From assembly GCA_946499885.1 (NCBI GenBank), contig CAMMTN010000016.1, forward strand, positions 1 through 38,544: a stretch of DNA of 38,544 nt, in the 5' to 3' direction. This DNA comes from an uncultured Clostridium sp. Lineage in GTDB: Bacteria; Bacillota; Clostridia; TANB77; CAG-508. A model generated the notes under the pieces. The model did no database searches and was not told the origin of the DNA. It saw nothing but the letters and a program-made list of their open reading frames with translations. Made by a program: the position numbers and the translations under genes. Shown here piece by piece: positions 17,460-26,166 of this stretch (position 1 is the stretch's first letter; each line of letters starts with the position of its first letter).

Positions 17460-17527
17460 AAAAATGTATATAAAAATAAAATGTTTTATGATATACTAAA
17501 TTTAATTAAATTTTAGGAGGTTTATGT

Positions 17528-18196
17528 ATGAGAAAAAGTAATATTATAATTTTTGTAGTTATATTATTAGTGGTTATAGGAATATTTGGTTATGCAATAT
17601 GGGATGCTAATAATTCTTTAAATGAAATTAATAATAACAATGAAAGTGCAATAGCACAAAACGAGGTAAATGAATTGCAGGAAAATAGTATCGTACAAAA
17701 TGAAGTAGAACAAAATGTTGTACAAAATAATACAATAGATACAAATACTACTGTAAATACTACAAATTATGTTGGAGAATGGTATATTAATGAGGAAGCA
17801 TATTTCAATTCAGAAAGAATTGATGAAATAATGGAAAAAAGAGAAGAAAATACAATATCTACAGAAGAATTTGAAAGTCAAATGAAAGCAGAAAACAACA
17901 CAAACGTAGTAGAATTAGATGTAGATAGCTATTTTCAAAACAAAATAAAATTTGATTTTAAGTTAACAAGTCCAGCTCCAACACAAAGAGAAGGAAAATT
18001 AGATGATATTGTTGTAGATATAACAAATGGAGTAGGAACATTTACGTATACAGATAATTGGGGAACAAGTGGAAATGGAACTATCACATTAGATGAAGAT
18101 AAAATACAGCTAAAATTAGAAACAACTAAAGCAGCCCAAGGTGCATTATGGGGAGTAGAAGGAGTATATTCATTTTCTTATAAAAGAGTAGATTAA
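17528..18196 (+). CDS. membrane-anchored or secreted protein of unknown function
   Basis: I do not recognise this 222-aa protein. It has an N-terminal hydrophobic helix (residues about 5-24) without a lipobox cysteine. A low-complexity Asn/Gln/Glu/Val-rich spacer follows (about 28-80, with repeated QNEV). The C-terminal domain of about 140 residues has alternating strands, begins YVGEWYINEEAYFNSERIDE, and ends GVYSFSYKRVD. The GEWY...G.GTFTYTD...WGTSGNGTITLDED pattern resembles lipocalin-like beta domains, but this is only a resemblance. The start follows TTAGGAGG. It is divergent from the ger operon and ends at a strong terminator shared with convergent spoIVA. Confidence 0.8.
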   Translation: MRKSNIIIFVVILLVVIGIFGYAIWDANNSLNEINNNNESAIAQNEVNELQENSIVQNEVEQNVVQNNTIDTNTTVNTTNYVGEWYINEEAYFNSERIDEIMEKREENTISTEEFESQMKAENNTNVVELDVDSYFQNKIKFDFKLTSPAPTQREGKLDDIVVDITNGVGTFTYTDNWGTSGNGTITLDEDKIQLKLETTKAAQGALWGVEGVYSFSYKRVD

Positions 18197-18240
18197 ATTT
18201 TCAACAGTAAATATTTATATCGCTAATTTTCTAAAACATT

Positions 18241-18283
18241 AATCAACAAAAAGCCTAGAATTCTCCTAGGCTTTTTGTTGATT
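18241..18283. terminator. bidirectional terminator between unknown gene and spoIVA
   Basis: An 18-bp perfect stem (18241-18258 with 18266-18283) with a seven-base loop. The inner half has AAAAAGCCTAG/CTAGGCTTTTT, giving T-runs on both strands. It serves the two convergent genes. Confidence 0.9.
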
Positions 18284-18298
18284 GAATAATTATTGGTT

Positions 18299-19780
18299 TT
18301 ACAATATTATGCAAATTAATCCGCCGCTACCTTCATTTACAATCTTTTCAAGTGTTTCTTGAAGTTTTGCTTGTGCATCAACTGGCATTTTAGCAAGTTT
18401 AGTTTGCAATCCTTCATTTACAAGTTCGTGTAAGCTTCTTCCAAATATATTTGATTCCCAAATCTTTGTAGGATCATCTTCAAAATTAGAAAGTAAATAG
18501 TTTACCAATTCTTCTGATTGTTTTTCACTTCCAACTATTGGAGATACTTCTGTTTCAATTTCAGCTTTAATTAAATGTATTGATGGAGCACGAGCACGTA
18601 ATTTTACACCAAATCTTGTACCTTGTTTTATAATTTCAGGTTCATCTAAAATTAATTCATCAATAGAAGGTGTTACAATTCCATATCCTGTTGCTTTTAC
18701 CTCTTCTAAAGCATTTGCGATTTTATCATATTCCTTTTTTGTATTGGCAAGTTCTGTTATAGTAGAGAATAAATCACCTTCATTTTCAATTGCAACTCCA
18801 GATATTTCGGTAAGAACTTTATAAAATAATTCATCATATAAGTTAATTGAAATATTTATAGTGCCTTCACCAAGTTTAATTTCATCGATTATAGTTTTAT
18901 CTATAATTTTAGTACTTTGAAGTTTTACAATTCCACTATCGATTTGTTTTAAAATATGTATGTTTCCAAAAGCTTCTTTTATTTCTGAATATAGTTCCTC
19001 TTTTAGCCAATGTGAGTCAGATAAACCATCAACCCACTTTGGAAAATTAATGTTCATTTTTTCAATAGGAAATTCATATAAAATTTTTCCAAAGATTTCG
19101 TTGATATCTTCCATATCTAATCTAGAACAATCAGTAGGAATTACAGAAGTTTGATATTTTTCTTGTAATTCAGCCGCCAAATTTTTGGTATAATCAGAAA
19201 ATGGATCATCAGAGTTTAAAACTATGACAAAAGGTTTGTTTAAATCTTTTAGTTCTTTTACAACTCTTTCCTCAGCAGATATATAATCTTCTCTAGGAAT
19301 ATCTGTAATACTTCCATCTGTTGTAACTAAAATTCCTATCGTAGAATGTTCTTGAATTACTTTTTTAGTGCCTATTTCAGCAGCCTGTTCAAAAGGAATT
19401 TCTTCTTCAAACCAAGGGGTTTTTACCATTCTTGGCATATCATCTTCTAAATATCCGATTGCATTATTTACTAAATATCCTACGCAATCTACTAAGCGAG
19501 TTTTTAATTTTAAATTATCTCCTATAGTTATTTCAACAGCTTCATTTGGAATAAACTTTGGCTCAGTTGTCATTATTGTTCTTCCACCAGCACTTTGAGG
19601 AAGTTCATCTCTAGCTCTTTCTTTTTTATATTCATTTTCAATATTTGGAATAACTAATAAGTCCATGAAGCGTTTTATAAAAGTAGATTTACCAGTCCTA
19701 ACAGGTCCTACAACACCTACATAAATATCTCCTTGAGTACGATTAGCTATATCTTGATATAATTTTAAATTTTCATCCAT
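18299..19780 (-). CDS. spoIVA: stage IV sporulation protein A
   Basis: SpoIVA is the ATPase that polymerises on the outer forespore membrane to form the basement layer of the spore coat. The 493-aa product has the usual length. It shows the Walker A G25-P-V-R-T-G-K-S-T, the switch region with RLVDCVGYLV, and the conserved N-terminus DIANRTQGDIYVGVVGPVRTGK. The C-terminus ends with the short hydrophobic tail expected to touch SpoVM and the membrane. The start follows AAGGAGGGTA. It is monocistronic and convergent with the unknown gene on its 3' side. Together with the ger genes it shows the organism forms endospores. Confidence 0.97.
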   Translation of the reverse strand: MDENLKLYQDIANRTQGDIYVGVVGPVRTGKSTFIKRFMDLLVIPNIENEYKKERARDELPQSAGGRTIMTTEPKFIPNEAVEITIGDNLKLKTRLVDCVGYLVNNAIGYLEDDMPRMVKTPWFEEEIPFEQAAEIGTKKVIQEHSTIGILVTTDGSITDIPREDYISAEERVVKELKDLNKPFVIVLNSDDPFSDYTKNLAAELQEKYQTSVIPTDCSRLDMEDINEIFGKILYEFPIEKMNINFPKWVDGLSDSHWLKEELYSEIKEAFGNIHILKQIDSGIVKLQSTKIIDKTIIDEIKLGEGTINISINLYDELFYKVLTEISGVAIENEGDLFSTITELANTKKEYDKIANALEEVKATGYGIVTPSIDELILDEPEIIKQGTRFGVKLRARAPSIHLIKAEIETEVSPIVGSEKQSEELVNYLLSNFEDDPTKIWESNIFGRSLHELVNEGLQTKLAKMPVDAQAKLQETLEKIVNEGSGGLICIIL

Positions 19781-19824
19781 GAATAAAATACCCTCCTTAA
19801 AAATGTTTGTACTAAACTTTATTT

Positions 19825-19854
19825 AATGTATATTAAGATATTTCAAAGTTATGA
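19825..19854 (-). promoter_or_regulatory. possible sigma-E promoter of spoIVA
   Basis: On the - strand TATACATT (19825-19832) resembles the sigma-E -10 CATACAHT. A TCATAACT stretch (19847-19854) lies 14 bases upstream in the -35 position. spoIVA is a sigma-E gene in Bacillus, but the -35 match is weak. Confidence 0.38.
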
Positions 19855-19871
19855 CTAAATTATAAAAAAAA

Positions 19872-19904
19872 TTGAGCCATTGGGGACGTACACTTTTGGC
19901 TTAA
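19872..19904. repeat. single REP-like hairpin upstream of glmU
   Basis: TTGAGCCA (19872-19879) pairs with TGGCTTAA (19897-19904) around a loop containing TTGGGGACGTACACTTT. The GGGGAC loop matches the other REP-like hairpins in the window although the stem differs. Confidence 0.6.
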
Positions 19905-19909
19905 AAAAT

Positions 19910-19938
19910 TTGCAAAAAAAATATATATGTGATAAAAT
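19910..19938 (+). promoter_or_regulatory. sigma-A promoter of glmU
   Basis: TTGCAA (19910-19915) and TAAAAT (19933-19938) with a 17-base spacer, immediately after the REP-like hairpin and about 65 bases before the glmU ATG. Confidence 0.72.
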
Positions 19939-20002
19939 GATAGCGTTTAAGGAAACTAAACATATTATAATACTAAAACAAATAAAAGGAGAAGTGATTT
20001 TA

Positions 20003-21265
20003 ATGGAAAATAATATTATGGCAATTGTAATGGCAGCTGGGAAAGGCACTAGAATGAAATCCAAAAAATCAAAGTTAGTACAAAAAATATATGGTAAAGA
20101 AATAGTAAAAAGAGCAGTAGAAAATGCTGAAAAAGCAGGAGTAAAAGAAATTATTGCAGTAGTAGGTTACATGAAAGAAGAAGTAATGGGGGTTTTAGGT
20201 GATTGCGTAAAATATGCAAATCAAGATGAAATGCTAGGAACAGGTCATGCAGTAATGCAAGCAAAAGAATATTTAAAAGGAAAAAAAGGAAAGGTTTTAG
20301 TATTAAATGGAGATGTTCCATTAATTAGACCAGAAACTTTAAACAAATTAATAGAAAAAAGCATAGAAAATAAAGAATATGCGACACTTCTAACAGCTAT
20401 TTATGATAATCCAACAGGTTATGGAAGAATAGTAAGAGATGAAGGAGGAAATATAGAGGCTATAGTAGAAGAAAAAGATACTACACCAAGTCAAAAAGAA
20501 ATAAAAGAAATTAATGCTGGAATTTATTGCTTTGATATAGAAGAATTATTATCAGCATTAGAAAAATTAACTCCAAATAATGCACAAGGAGAATATTATT
20601 TAACAGATGTAATCCAAATAATGAATGAAAAAGGTTTAAAAACAGGTGCTGTAATAGTAGAAGATAATACAGAAATACTTGGAATAAATGATAGAATTCA
20701 ATTAGAAATGCTAACAAAAGTATTACAAATGAGAATTAATACAGAGCATATGAAAAAAGGTGTAACAATAGAAGATGTAAGCAATACATATATTTATGAT
20801 GATGTAGAAATAGGAATGGATACAGTAATACATCCAAATACTACAATAAAATCAGGAGTTGTAATTGGAGAAGATTGCGAGATTGGACCAAATGCGTATA
20901 TTCGAGAAGGATGTAAATTAGCAAATAAAGTTAAAGTAGGAAGCTTTGTAGAAATAAAGAAAGCAATAATAGGAGAAGGAAGCAAAGTGCCACATCTTTC
21001 ATATATGGGTGACTGTGAAATAGGAGAAAGATGTAACATTGGATGCGGAACAATTACATGTAATTATGATGGACTTCATAAGAGCAAAACAATCATAGGA
21101 AACCATTCATTTATTGGGTCTAATACAAATTTAGTAGCACCAGTTACATTGGGAGATGAAACATTTGTAGCAGCAGGTTCTACAATAACAGAAGACGTAC
21201 CAGATTATGCACTAGCAATAGCAAGACAAAGACAAGTAAATAAAGAAGAGTGGAACAAAAAATAA
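20003..21265 (+). CDS. glmU: bifunctional UDP-GlcNAc pyrophosphorylase/glucosamine-1-P acetyltransferase
   Basis: GlmU makes UDP-N-acetylglucosamine for peptidoglycan. The N-terminal half has the nucleotidyltransferase motif MAAGKGTRMKSK (10-21), DEMLGTGHAV and LNGDVPLIRP. The C-terminal half is a left-handed beta-helix acetyltransferase with VGSFVEIKKAIIGEGSKVPHLSYMGD, IGCGTITCNYDG and VAAGSTITEDVP. The frame is open from 19880, but ATG 20003 follows AAAGGAGAAG and gives the normal N-terminus. The product is 420 aa against about 455 usually. The shortage lies in the linker/first coils of the beta-helix, with the catalytic segments intact. It is followed by a terminator and the tRNA cluster. 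Confidence 0.95.
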   Translation: MENNIMAIVMAAGKGTRMKSKKSKLVQKIYGKEIVKRAVENAEKAGVKEIIAVVGYMKEEVMGVLGDCVKYANQDEMLGTGHAVMQAKEYLKGKKGKVLVLNGDVPLIRPETLNKLIEKSIENKEYATLLTAIYDNPTGYGRIVRDEGGNIEAIVEEKDTTPSQKEIKEINAGIYCFDIEELLSALEKLTPNNAQGEYYLTDVIQIMNEKGLKTGAVIVEDNTEILGINDRIQLEMLTKVLQMRINTEHMKKGVTIEDVSNTYIYDDVEIGMDTVIHPNTTIKSGVVIGEDCEIGPNAYIREGCKLANKVKVGSFVEIKKAIIGEGSKVPHLSYMGDCEIGERCNIGCGTITCNYDGLHKSKTIIGNHSFIGSNTNLVAPVTLGDETFVAAGSTITEDVPDYALAIARQRQVNKEEWNKK

Positions 21266-21279
21266 TTTAAGGGAAGAAG

Positions 21280-21328
21280 AACGGAGCATTTAATATAATA
21301 TTTATAAAATAAAAATGCTTCGTTTCTT
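21280..21328 (+). terminator. glmU terminator
   Basis: A 12-bp stem (21280-21291 with 21313-21324, one G-U pair) around a 21-base loop is followed by TTTCTTT. Confidence 0.68.
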
Positions 21329-21472
21329 TATATTATAGAAAAATCAATTTTTTAGTTGATGTTTCAGTGCTTTTAGCGATTTTTCCATATACAGTAAGGG
21401 GATATTTTGCAAGGACTTTATTGAATAAAAAATATAAAATATAAAAAAACATTAAAAAGATTAAAAAAAGTG

Positions 21473-21501
21473 TTGACAAAGATTAAAAAATTTAGTATAC
21501 T
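21473..21501 (+). promoter_or_regulatory. promoter of the tRNA Val-Asp-Phe cluster
   Basis: TTGACA (21473-21478) and TATACT (21496-21501) with a 17-base spacer, starting transcription about ten bases before the tRNA-Val gene. Confidence 0.85.
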
Positions 21502-21519
21502 AAACAAGTCGAAGGAAAT

Positions 21520-21595
21520 GGGCGCATAGCTCAGCTGGGAGAGCATCTGCCTTACAAGCAGGAGGTCATAGGTTCGAGCCCTATTGCGCCCACCA
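21520..21595 (+). tRNA. tRNA-Val(UAC)
   Basis: A 76-nt cloverleaf: acceptor GGGCGCA/TGCGCCC, D-loop with AGCTCAGCTGGGAGAGC, anticodon stem-loop CTGCCTTACAAGCAG with anticodon TAC, T-arm with GGTTCGAGCC, discriminator A and encoded CCA. Confidence 0.97.
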
Positions 21596-21624
21596 TTTTT
21601 GTTTATAAAAAGTATTTCCTATAC

Positions 21625-21701
21625 GGCCCGGTAGTTCAGTTGGTTAGAACGCTAGCCTGTCACGCTAGAGGTCGACGGTTCGAGCCCGTTCCGGGTCGCC
21701 A
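21625..21701 (+). tRNA. tRNA-Asp(GUC)
   Basis: A 77-nt cloverleaf: acceptor GGCCCGG/CCGGGTC with one G-U pair, anticodon arm CTAGCCTGTCACGCTAG with anticodon GTC, T-loop GTTCGAGC, discriminator G and encoded CCA. It is 29 bases after tRNA-Val. Confidence 0.97.
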
Positions 21702-21717
21702 TTTTTTTAATATTTAT

Positions 21718-21793
21718 GGCTTGATAGCTCAGTTGGTAGAGCAAGGGACTGAAAATCCCTGTGTCAGTGGTTCGATTCCACTTCAAGCCACCA
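21718..21793 (+). tRNA. tRNA-Phe(GAA)
   Basis: A 76-nt cloverleaf: acceptor GGCTTGA/TCAAGCC, anticodon arm AGGGACTGAAAATCCCT with anticodon GAA, T-loop GTTCGATTC, discriminator A and encoded CCA. It is the last tRNA of the cluster. Confidence 0.97.
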
Positions 21794-21800
21794 AATTTAG

Positions 21801-21827
21801 ACTATACTAAAAGTATAGTATTTTTTG
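21801..21827 (+). terminator. tRNA cluster terminator
   Basis: ACTATACT (21801-21808) pairs with AGTATAGT (21812-21819) and is followed by ATTTTTTG. An 11-base direct repeat ACCAAATTTAG flanks this region (21790-21800 and about 21837-21847). Confidence 0.75.
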
Positions 21828-21873
21828 TATAATTTACCAAATTTAGCATATACTAGCTTTAAGAGGTGGTTGT

Positions 21874-22719
21874 ATGCTAAATTTTACAAAGATGACAGGG
21901 CTTGGAAATGATTATATATATGTAGACTGCACAAATGGAACTAAATTAAAAAATATACCAGAAATTGCTAAAAAGCTTAGCGATAGACATTTTGGTATTG
22001 GATCAGATGGACTTATATTAATTGATAAATCAGATAATGGTAATTCAGACTTTAAAATGAGAATATTTAATACTGATGGTAGTGAAGCAGAAATGTGTGG
22101 AAACGGAATTAGATGTGTGGCAAAATTTATTCATGATAAAAATATGGCTAATAGTGATAAAATTTCGATAGAAACTCTAGGAGGTATAAAAAAAGTAAAA
22201 CTAATTGAAGATGAAAAAGGTAATTGTAATGAAGTAATAGTTGATATGGGAGAACCAATATTTCAAGATAAAAACATACCATATAACATATATGAGCCAT
22301 TTACTAAAGATTTAGATATAAATGTTGAAGGAGAAAAAATGAGATTTACTATAGTTTCTATGGGAAATCCTCATGCAGTTACATTTGTAGAAAACTTAGA
22401 TGACTTGCAAATAGAAATGTGTGGACCAGTAGTTGAAAATAATCCAATATTTCCTAATAGAACTAATGTAGAATTCGTAGAAATATTAGATAAAAATAAC
22501 ATAAAAGTTAGAGTTTGGGAAAGAGGAGTTGGAGAAACTTTTGCTTGTGGAACCGGTGCATGTGCAGCAGTAGTAGCATCAGGACTTAATGGATATACGG
22601 ATGAAAATGTAACTGTTAAATTGCCAGGAGGAAAATTAAAGATAGAATGGGGAAAAGACAATCATATATACATGCAAGGTCCAGCAATTACTGTATATGA
22701 AGGAAAAATAGAAATTTAA
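21874..22719 (+). CDS. dapF: diaminopimelate epimerase
   Basis: DapF converts LL- to meso-diaminopimelate for lysine and peptidoglycan. The 281-aa product has both catalytic cysteines: C75 in EMCGNGIRC and C225 in ETFACGTGACAA. It also has the N-terminal FTKMTGLGNDYIYVD. The start ATG follows AAGAGGTGG. The neighbour dapL makes its LL-DAP substrate, so the two form a pathway cluster, although a terminator hairpin lies between them. The upstream tRNA terminator separates it from the tRNA cluster; TGTATAAT at 21826-21833 may be an extended -10 for dapF. Confidence 0.97.
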   Translation: MLNFTKMTGLGNDYIYVDCTNGTKLKNIPEIAKKLSDRHFGIGSDGLILIDKSDNGNSDFKMRIFNTDGSEAEMCGNGIRCVAKFIHDKNMANSDKISIETLGGIKKVKLIEDEKGNCNEVIVDMGEPIFQDKNIPYNIYEPFTKDLDINVEGEKMRFTIVSMGNPHAVTFVENLDDLQIEMCGPVVENNPIFPNRTNVEFVEILDKNNIKVRVWERGVGETFACGTGACAAVVASGLNGYTDENVTVKLPGGKLKIEWGKDNHIYMQGPAITVYEGKIEI

Positions 22720-22734
22720 AAAATAATATTTTAA

Positions 22735-22779
22735 TTATAGATAAAAAGCAACATAAGTATATGTTGTTTTTTATCTATA
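22735..22779 (+). terminator. dapF terminator
   Basis: A long stem formed by ATAGATAAAAAGCAACATA on the 5' side and TATGTTGTTTTTTATCTAT on the 3' side with a short loop. The T-run is inside the 3' arm. Confidence 0.85.
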
Positions 22780-22841
22780 GTATAAATCTTGATTAGTTCT
22801 ATCTTTTAAAGAAAAGAATAAAATTATATGGGAGTGATAAT

Positions 22842-24062
22842 GTGATTAAAGTTAATGAAAATTTTTTAAAATTACAAGATAGTTATTTGTTTTCTACAAT
22901 AAATAAAAAATTAAATGAATACATAGCTAAAAATCCAGAAGCGGACATTATCAAAATGGGAATAGGAGATGTAACTAGACCTATTCCAAGAGTGGTAATA
23001 GAGGCAATAAAAAAAGCAACTGATGAAATGAAAGAAATAGAGACTTTTCGAGGATATGGACCGGAACAAGGATATGAATTTTTAAGAGAGAAGATTGTAG
23101 AAAATGAATATAGAGGATTGAATATAGATATAAGTGAAATATTTGTTTCTGATGGAGCAAAATGTGATACAGGAAATATAGTAGAGCTGTTTGATATAAA
23201 TGCTAAAATTGCAATAACGGATCCAGTATATCCAGTATATTTGGATAGTAACGTAATATATGGAAGAACAGGAGAATATGATAAATTTTCAGGAAAATAT
23301 AATAATGTAATATACATGCAAACCACAGAGAAAAATAATTTCGAGCCATTACCAGAAGAATTACAAGAAATACCAGATTTAATATATATTTGTTCCCCTA
23401 ATAATCCAACAGGAATTGCAATGAAAAAAGAAACTTTAGAAAAGTGGATAAAGTTTGCAAAACAAAATAATTCTATAATTTTATATGATGCTGCATATGA
23501 ATCTTTTATAGAAGAAAAAGATATACCGCATAGCATATATGAAATTGAAGGAGCAAAAGAGGTTGCAATAGAATTTAAAAGCTATTCAAAAACTGCTGGT
23601 TTTACAGGATTAAGATGTGCATATACAGTTGTTCCAAAAGAGATAAAGATTGAAACAAAACAAGGAAAAGTAGAATTAAATAAACTTTGGAATAGGAGGC
23701 AAACTACCAAATTTAATGGAGTATCATATATAATTCAAAGGGGAGCAGAAGCAATTTATATGGAAGAAGGCAAGAAACAAATTAAAGAAAATATTTTATA
23801 CTATAAAGAAAATGCAAAGATAATAGTAGAAGGACTTAAAAAGGCAGGAATTAAATCATATGGAGGAAAAAATGCACCATATATTTGGCTTAAAACGCCA
23901 AATAATATGAAATCCTGGGATTATTTTGATTTGTTATTAGAAAAATATAATATAGTTGGAACTCCCGGAATTGGGTTTGGACCAAGTGGAGAGGGATACT
24001 TTAGATTAACAGCTTTTGGAGATAGAGACAAAACTATTGAAGCAATGGAAAGAATGCAATAA
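22842..24062 (+). CDS. dapL: LL-diaminopimelate aminotransferase
   Basis: DapL converts tetrahydrodipicolinate directly to LL-DAP using glutamate, replacing the succinylase/acetylase steps. The 406-aa PLP enzyme of fold type I has a normal length. It starts at a GTG after GGGAG and reads IKVNENFLKLQDSYLFSTI, the family's typical N-terminus. Visible motifs are GIGDVTRPIP, YGPEQGYEFLR, SDGAKCDTGN, SPNNPTG and SYSKTAGFTGLR with the PLP lysine at K250. With dapF upstream and dapB elsewhere in the window this defines the DapL variant of the pathway. Confidence 0.96.
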   Translation: MIKVNENFLKLQDSYLFSTINKKLNEYIAKNPEADIIKMGIGDVTRPIPRVVIEAIKKATDEMKEIETFRGYGPEQGYEFLREKIVENEYRGLNIDISEIFVSDGAKCDTGNIVELFDINAKIAITDPVYPVYLDSNVIYGRTGEYDKFSGKYNNVIYMQTTEKNNFEPLPEELQEIPDLIYICSPNNPTGIAMKKETLEKWIKFAKQNNSIILYDAAYESFIEEKDIPHSIYEIEGAKEVAIEFKSYSKTAGFTGLRCAYTVVPKEIKIETKQGKVELNKLWNRRQTTKFNGVSYIIQRGAEAIYMEEGKKQIKENILYYKENAKIIVEGLKKAGIKSYGGKNAPYIWLKTPNNMKSWDYFDLLLEKYNIVGTPGIGFGPSGEGYFRLTAFGDRDKTIEAMERMQ

Positions 24063-24072
24063 AAGAGCTTAT

Positions 24073-24161
24073 CTACACGTTGCGTTTGGGGATGGAGCAA
24101 AAAAACAACATATCTAATTAAAATGTTGCTTTTTTGCTCCGTCCCCAAACACAACGTGCAG
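24073..24161. repeat. REP-like inverted pair between convergent dapL and rnhA
   Basis: Bases 24073-24111 and 24123-24161 are 39-bp inverted repeats with four differences and an 11-base spacer. Each arm holds TTTGGGG(A/T)..GGAGCAAA with the GGGGAC-type core. The fold-back carries A/T runs and probably also terminates both convergent genes. Confidence 0.82.
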
Positions 24162-24165
24162 ATTA

Positions 24166-24600
<435 letters not shown>

Positions 24601-24624
24601 GATTTACCTCCATTTATTTAGTAA

Positions 24625-24665
24625 TATTTTGGCGCGAAAAGGCCTGTCCCTATTGCGCCAAAATA
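24625..24665. repeat. single REP-like hairpin upstream of rnhA
   Basis: An 11-bp stem (TATTTTGGCGC 24625-24635 with GCGCCAAAATA 24655-24665) encloses a loop whose reverse strand reads AATAGGGACAGGCCTTTTC. The loop is the same as in the 12,884 repeat but the stem bases differ and still pair, which shows selection or templating for the hairpin. Confidence 0.78.
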
Positions 24666-24718
24666 GTATTTATGATATTATATCAATAAATCTAGTTTTA
24701 TACAAGTTGGAGGGAAAA

Positions 24719-24840
24719 GTTGAAAAATAATTACAATTTTGACGTTGTCAAACTTCATTTGAAATTTAATCAACGTACAAAAAGTACGCCTCATAAATTT
24801 GAAACTCGTTTTCCTAGTCAAAATTTAATTCTTTTTCAAC
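24719..24840. repeat. 122-bp inverted-repeat element upstream of tmcAL
   Basis: Outer arms 24719-24743 and 24817-24840 are near-perfect inverted repeats (GTTGAAAAA..AATTTTGAC). Inside is a CGTAC-AAAAA-GTACG hairpin (24774-24788), followed by CCTCATAAATTTGAAACTCG. The internal layout resembles the 15,495 element (central hairpin, then CTC..ACTCG), though the arms are unrelated. It fills most of the space between rnhA and tmcAL. Confidence 0.72.
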
Positions 24841-24877
24841 TAAATTAGAGTCTAACAAGAAAGGAAAGGGAACAAAA

Positions 24878-26110
24878 ATGAGCAGAGTTCTTGGAGTAAT
24901 TGCAGAATATAATCCATTTCACAATGGACACTTATATCATATAGCTAAATCAAAAAAAGAAACTGGAGCAGAACATGTAATTGCAGTGATTTCAGGAAAT
25001 TTTGTACAAAGAGGTAATACATCAATAATAAATAAATGGAAAAAAGCTAGAATGGCTTTATTAAATGGTGTAGATTTAGTACTAGAGCTTCCAACAGTAT
25101 ATAGTATATCAAGTGCAGAGAATTTTGCAGAGGGGGCAATAAAGATATTTAATTCTCTAGGAATTGTAGATACAATATCATTTGGAATGGAAACTAACGA
25201 TATTTCTACATTAAATAATATAGCAAATGTATTATATAATGAACCAAAAGAATATATTACTATTTTATCTCATGAACTAAAAAAAGGAAATTCATTTCCA
25301 AAAGCTAGAGAAAATGCACTTATGATGTATTTAAATGATATAAAAAGATATGCAAATGTATTATCAGGCTCAAATAATATTCTAGGAATTGAGTATTTAA
25401 AAGCAATGAGAAAAACAAAAAGTACAATTACTCCAATAGGTATAAAAAGAGAAAAGGTATTATATAATGATAAATATATTATAGATGAATTTGCAAGTGC
25501 TACAGCAATAAGAAAAATGCTTATGACGAAACAGCTTAATGATATAAGTAAAGTTATGCCTAGAAATTCATATTTGTTATTAGGGGAAGAACTTAAAGAA
25601 GGACATTATGTAGTAGATATATCGAGATTTGAAAAAGAAATAATATATACATTAAGAAAGATGAAAGTTGAAGATATTGCAAAATTACCTGATGTTTCTG
25701 AAGGACTAGAAAATTCTATAAAAAATGCAGCTGATTCTTGCAATACTTTAGAAGAATTAATAAATATAATTAAAACAAAAAGATTTACACAGACTAGAAT
25801 ACAAAGGATTTTGTTATATGCTTTACTTGGCATTGATAAAAAACAAATGGAAACATCAAAAAAAATTACACCATATGTGAGAGTTTTAGGATTTAATAAC
25901 AAGGGAAAAGAATTAATATCTCAAATGATGAAATTAAATCCAAAGTTAAATATAGTAACATCAGTAAAAAAATATATTGATTCAGTAGCAAACAAAAATT
26001 TAAAGGAAATGTTAGAAAAAGATATATTGTCAACAAATATATATACATTAGGATATTATTCAGATTCATATTCAAATTTAGATTATACAAATAAAATAGA
26101 AATTATATAA
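24878..26110 (+). CDS. tmcAL: tRNA(Met) cytidine acetate ligase
   Basis: TmcAL (formerly YlbM) uses ATP and acetate to make N4-acetylcytidine at the wobble base of elongator tRNA-Met in Bacillota. The 410-aa product has the usual length. Its N-terminus, VLGVIAEYNPFHNGHLYHI, contains the nucleotidyltransferase HxGH motif (H15-N-G-H18), followed by ISGNFVQRGNTSIINKWKKARMAL and VDLVLELPTVYS, all typical. The start ATG follows AAGGAAAGGG. It heads a row of same-strand genes (coaE, dinB, pgi). Confidence 0.94.
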   Translation: MSRVLGVIAEYNPFHNGHLYHIAKSKKETGAEHVIAVISGNFVQRGNTSIINKWKKARMALLNGVDLVLELPTVYSISSAENFAEGAIKIFNSLGIVDTISFGMETNDISTLNNIANVLYNEPKEYITILSHELKKGNSFPKARENALMMYLNDIKRYANVLSGSNNILGIEYLKAMRKTKSTITPIGIKREKVLYNDKYIIDEFASATAIRKMLMTKQLNDISKVMPRNSYLLLGEELKEGHYVVDISRFEKEIIYTLRKMKVEDIAKLPDVSEGLENSIKNAADSCNTLEELINIIKTKRFTQTRIQRILLYALLGIDKKQMETSKKITPYVRVLGFNNKGKELISQMMKLNPKLNIVTSVKKYIDSVANKNLKEMLEKDILSTNIYTLGYYSDSYSNLDYTNKIEII

Positions 26111-26112
26111 TT

Positions 26113-26150
26113 AATTAGTAACATTATATTGCAATATAATGTTACTAATT
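26113..26150. repeat. 38-bp perfect palindrome between tmcAL and coaE
   Basis: Bases 26113-26131 are the exact reverse complement of 26132-26150 with no spacer (centre ATTGCAAT). No T-run follows. It ends seven bases before the coaE Shine-Dalgarno AAGGAG, so it may be an mRNA hairpin or a protein-binding site. Confidence 0.85.
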
Positions 26151-26166
26151 AGCTAAGGAGACAGAA

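Noticed and set aside
21790-21847. 11-base direct repeat ACCAAATTTAG as an insertion footprint
   Set aside because: Too short and A/T-rich to distinguish from chance; the region between is a plain terminator.
22883-23536. 217-aa open frame on the - strand inside dapL
   Set aside because: Antisense to a clearly functional PLP enzyme; hydrophobic composition is a by-product of the opposite strand.
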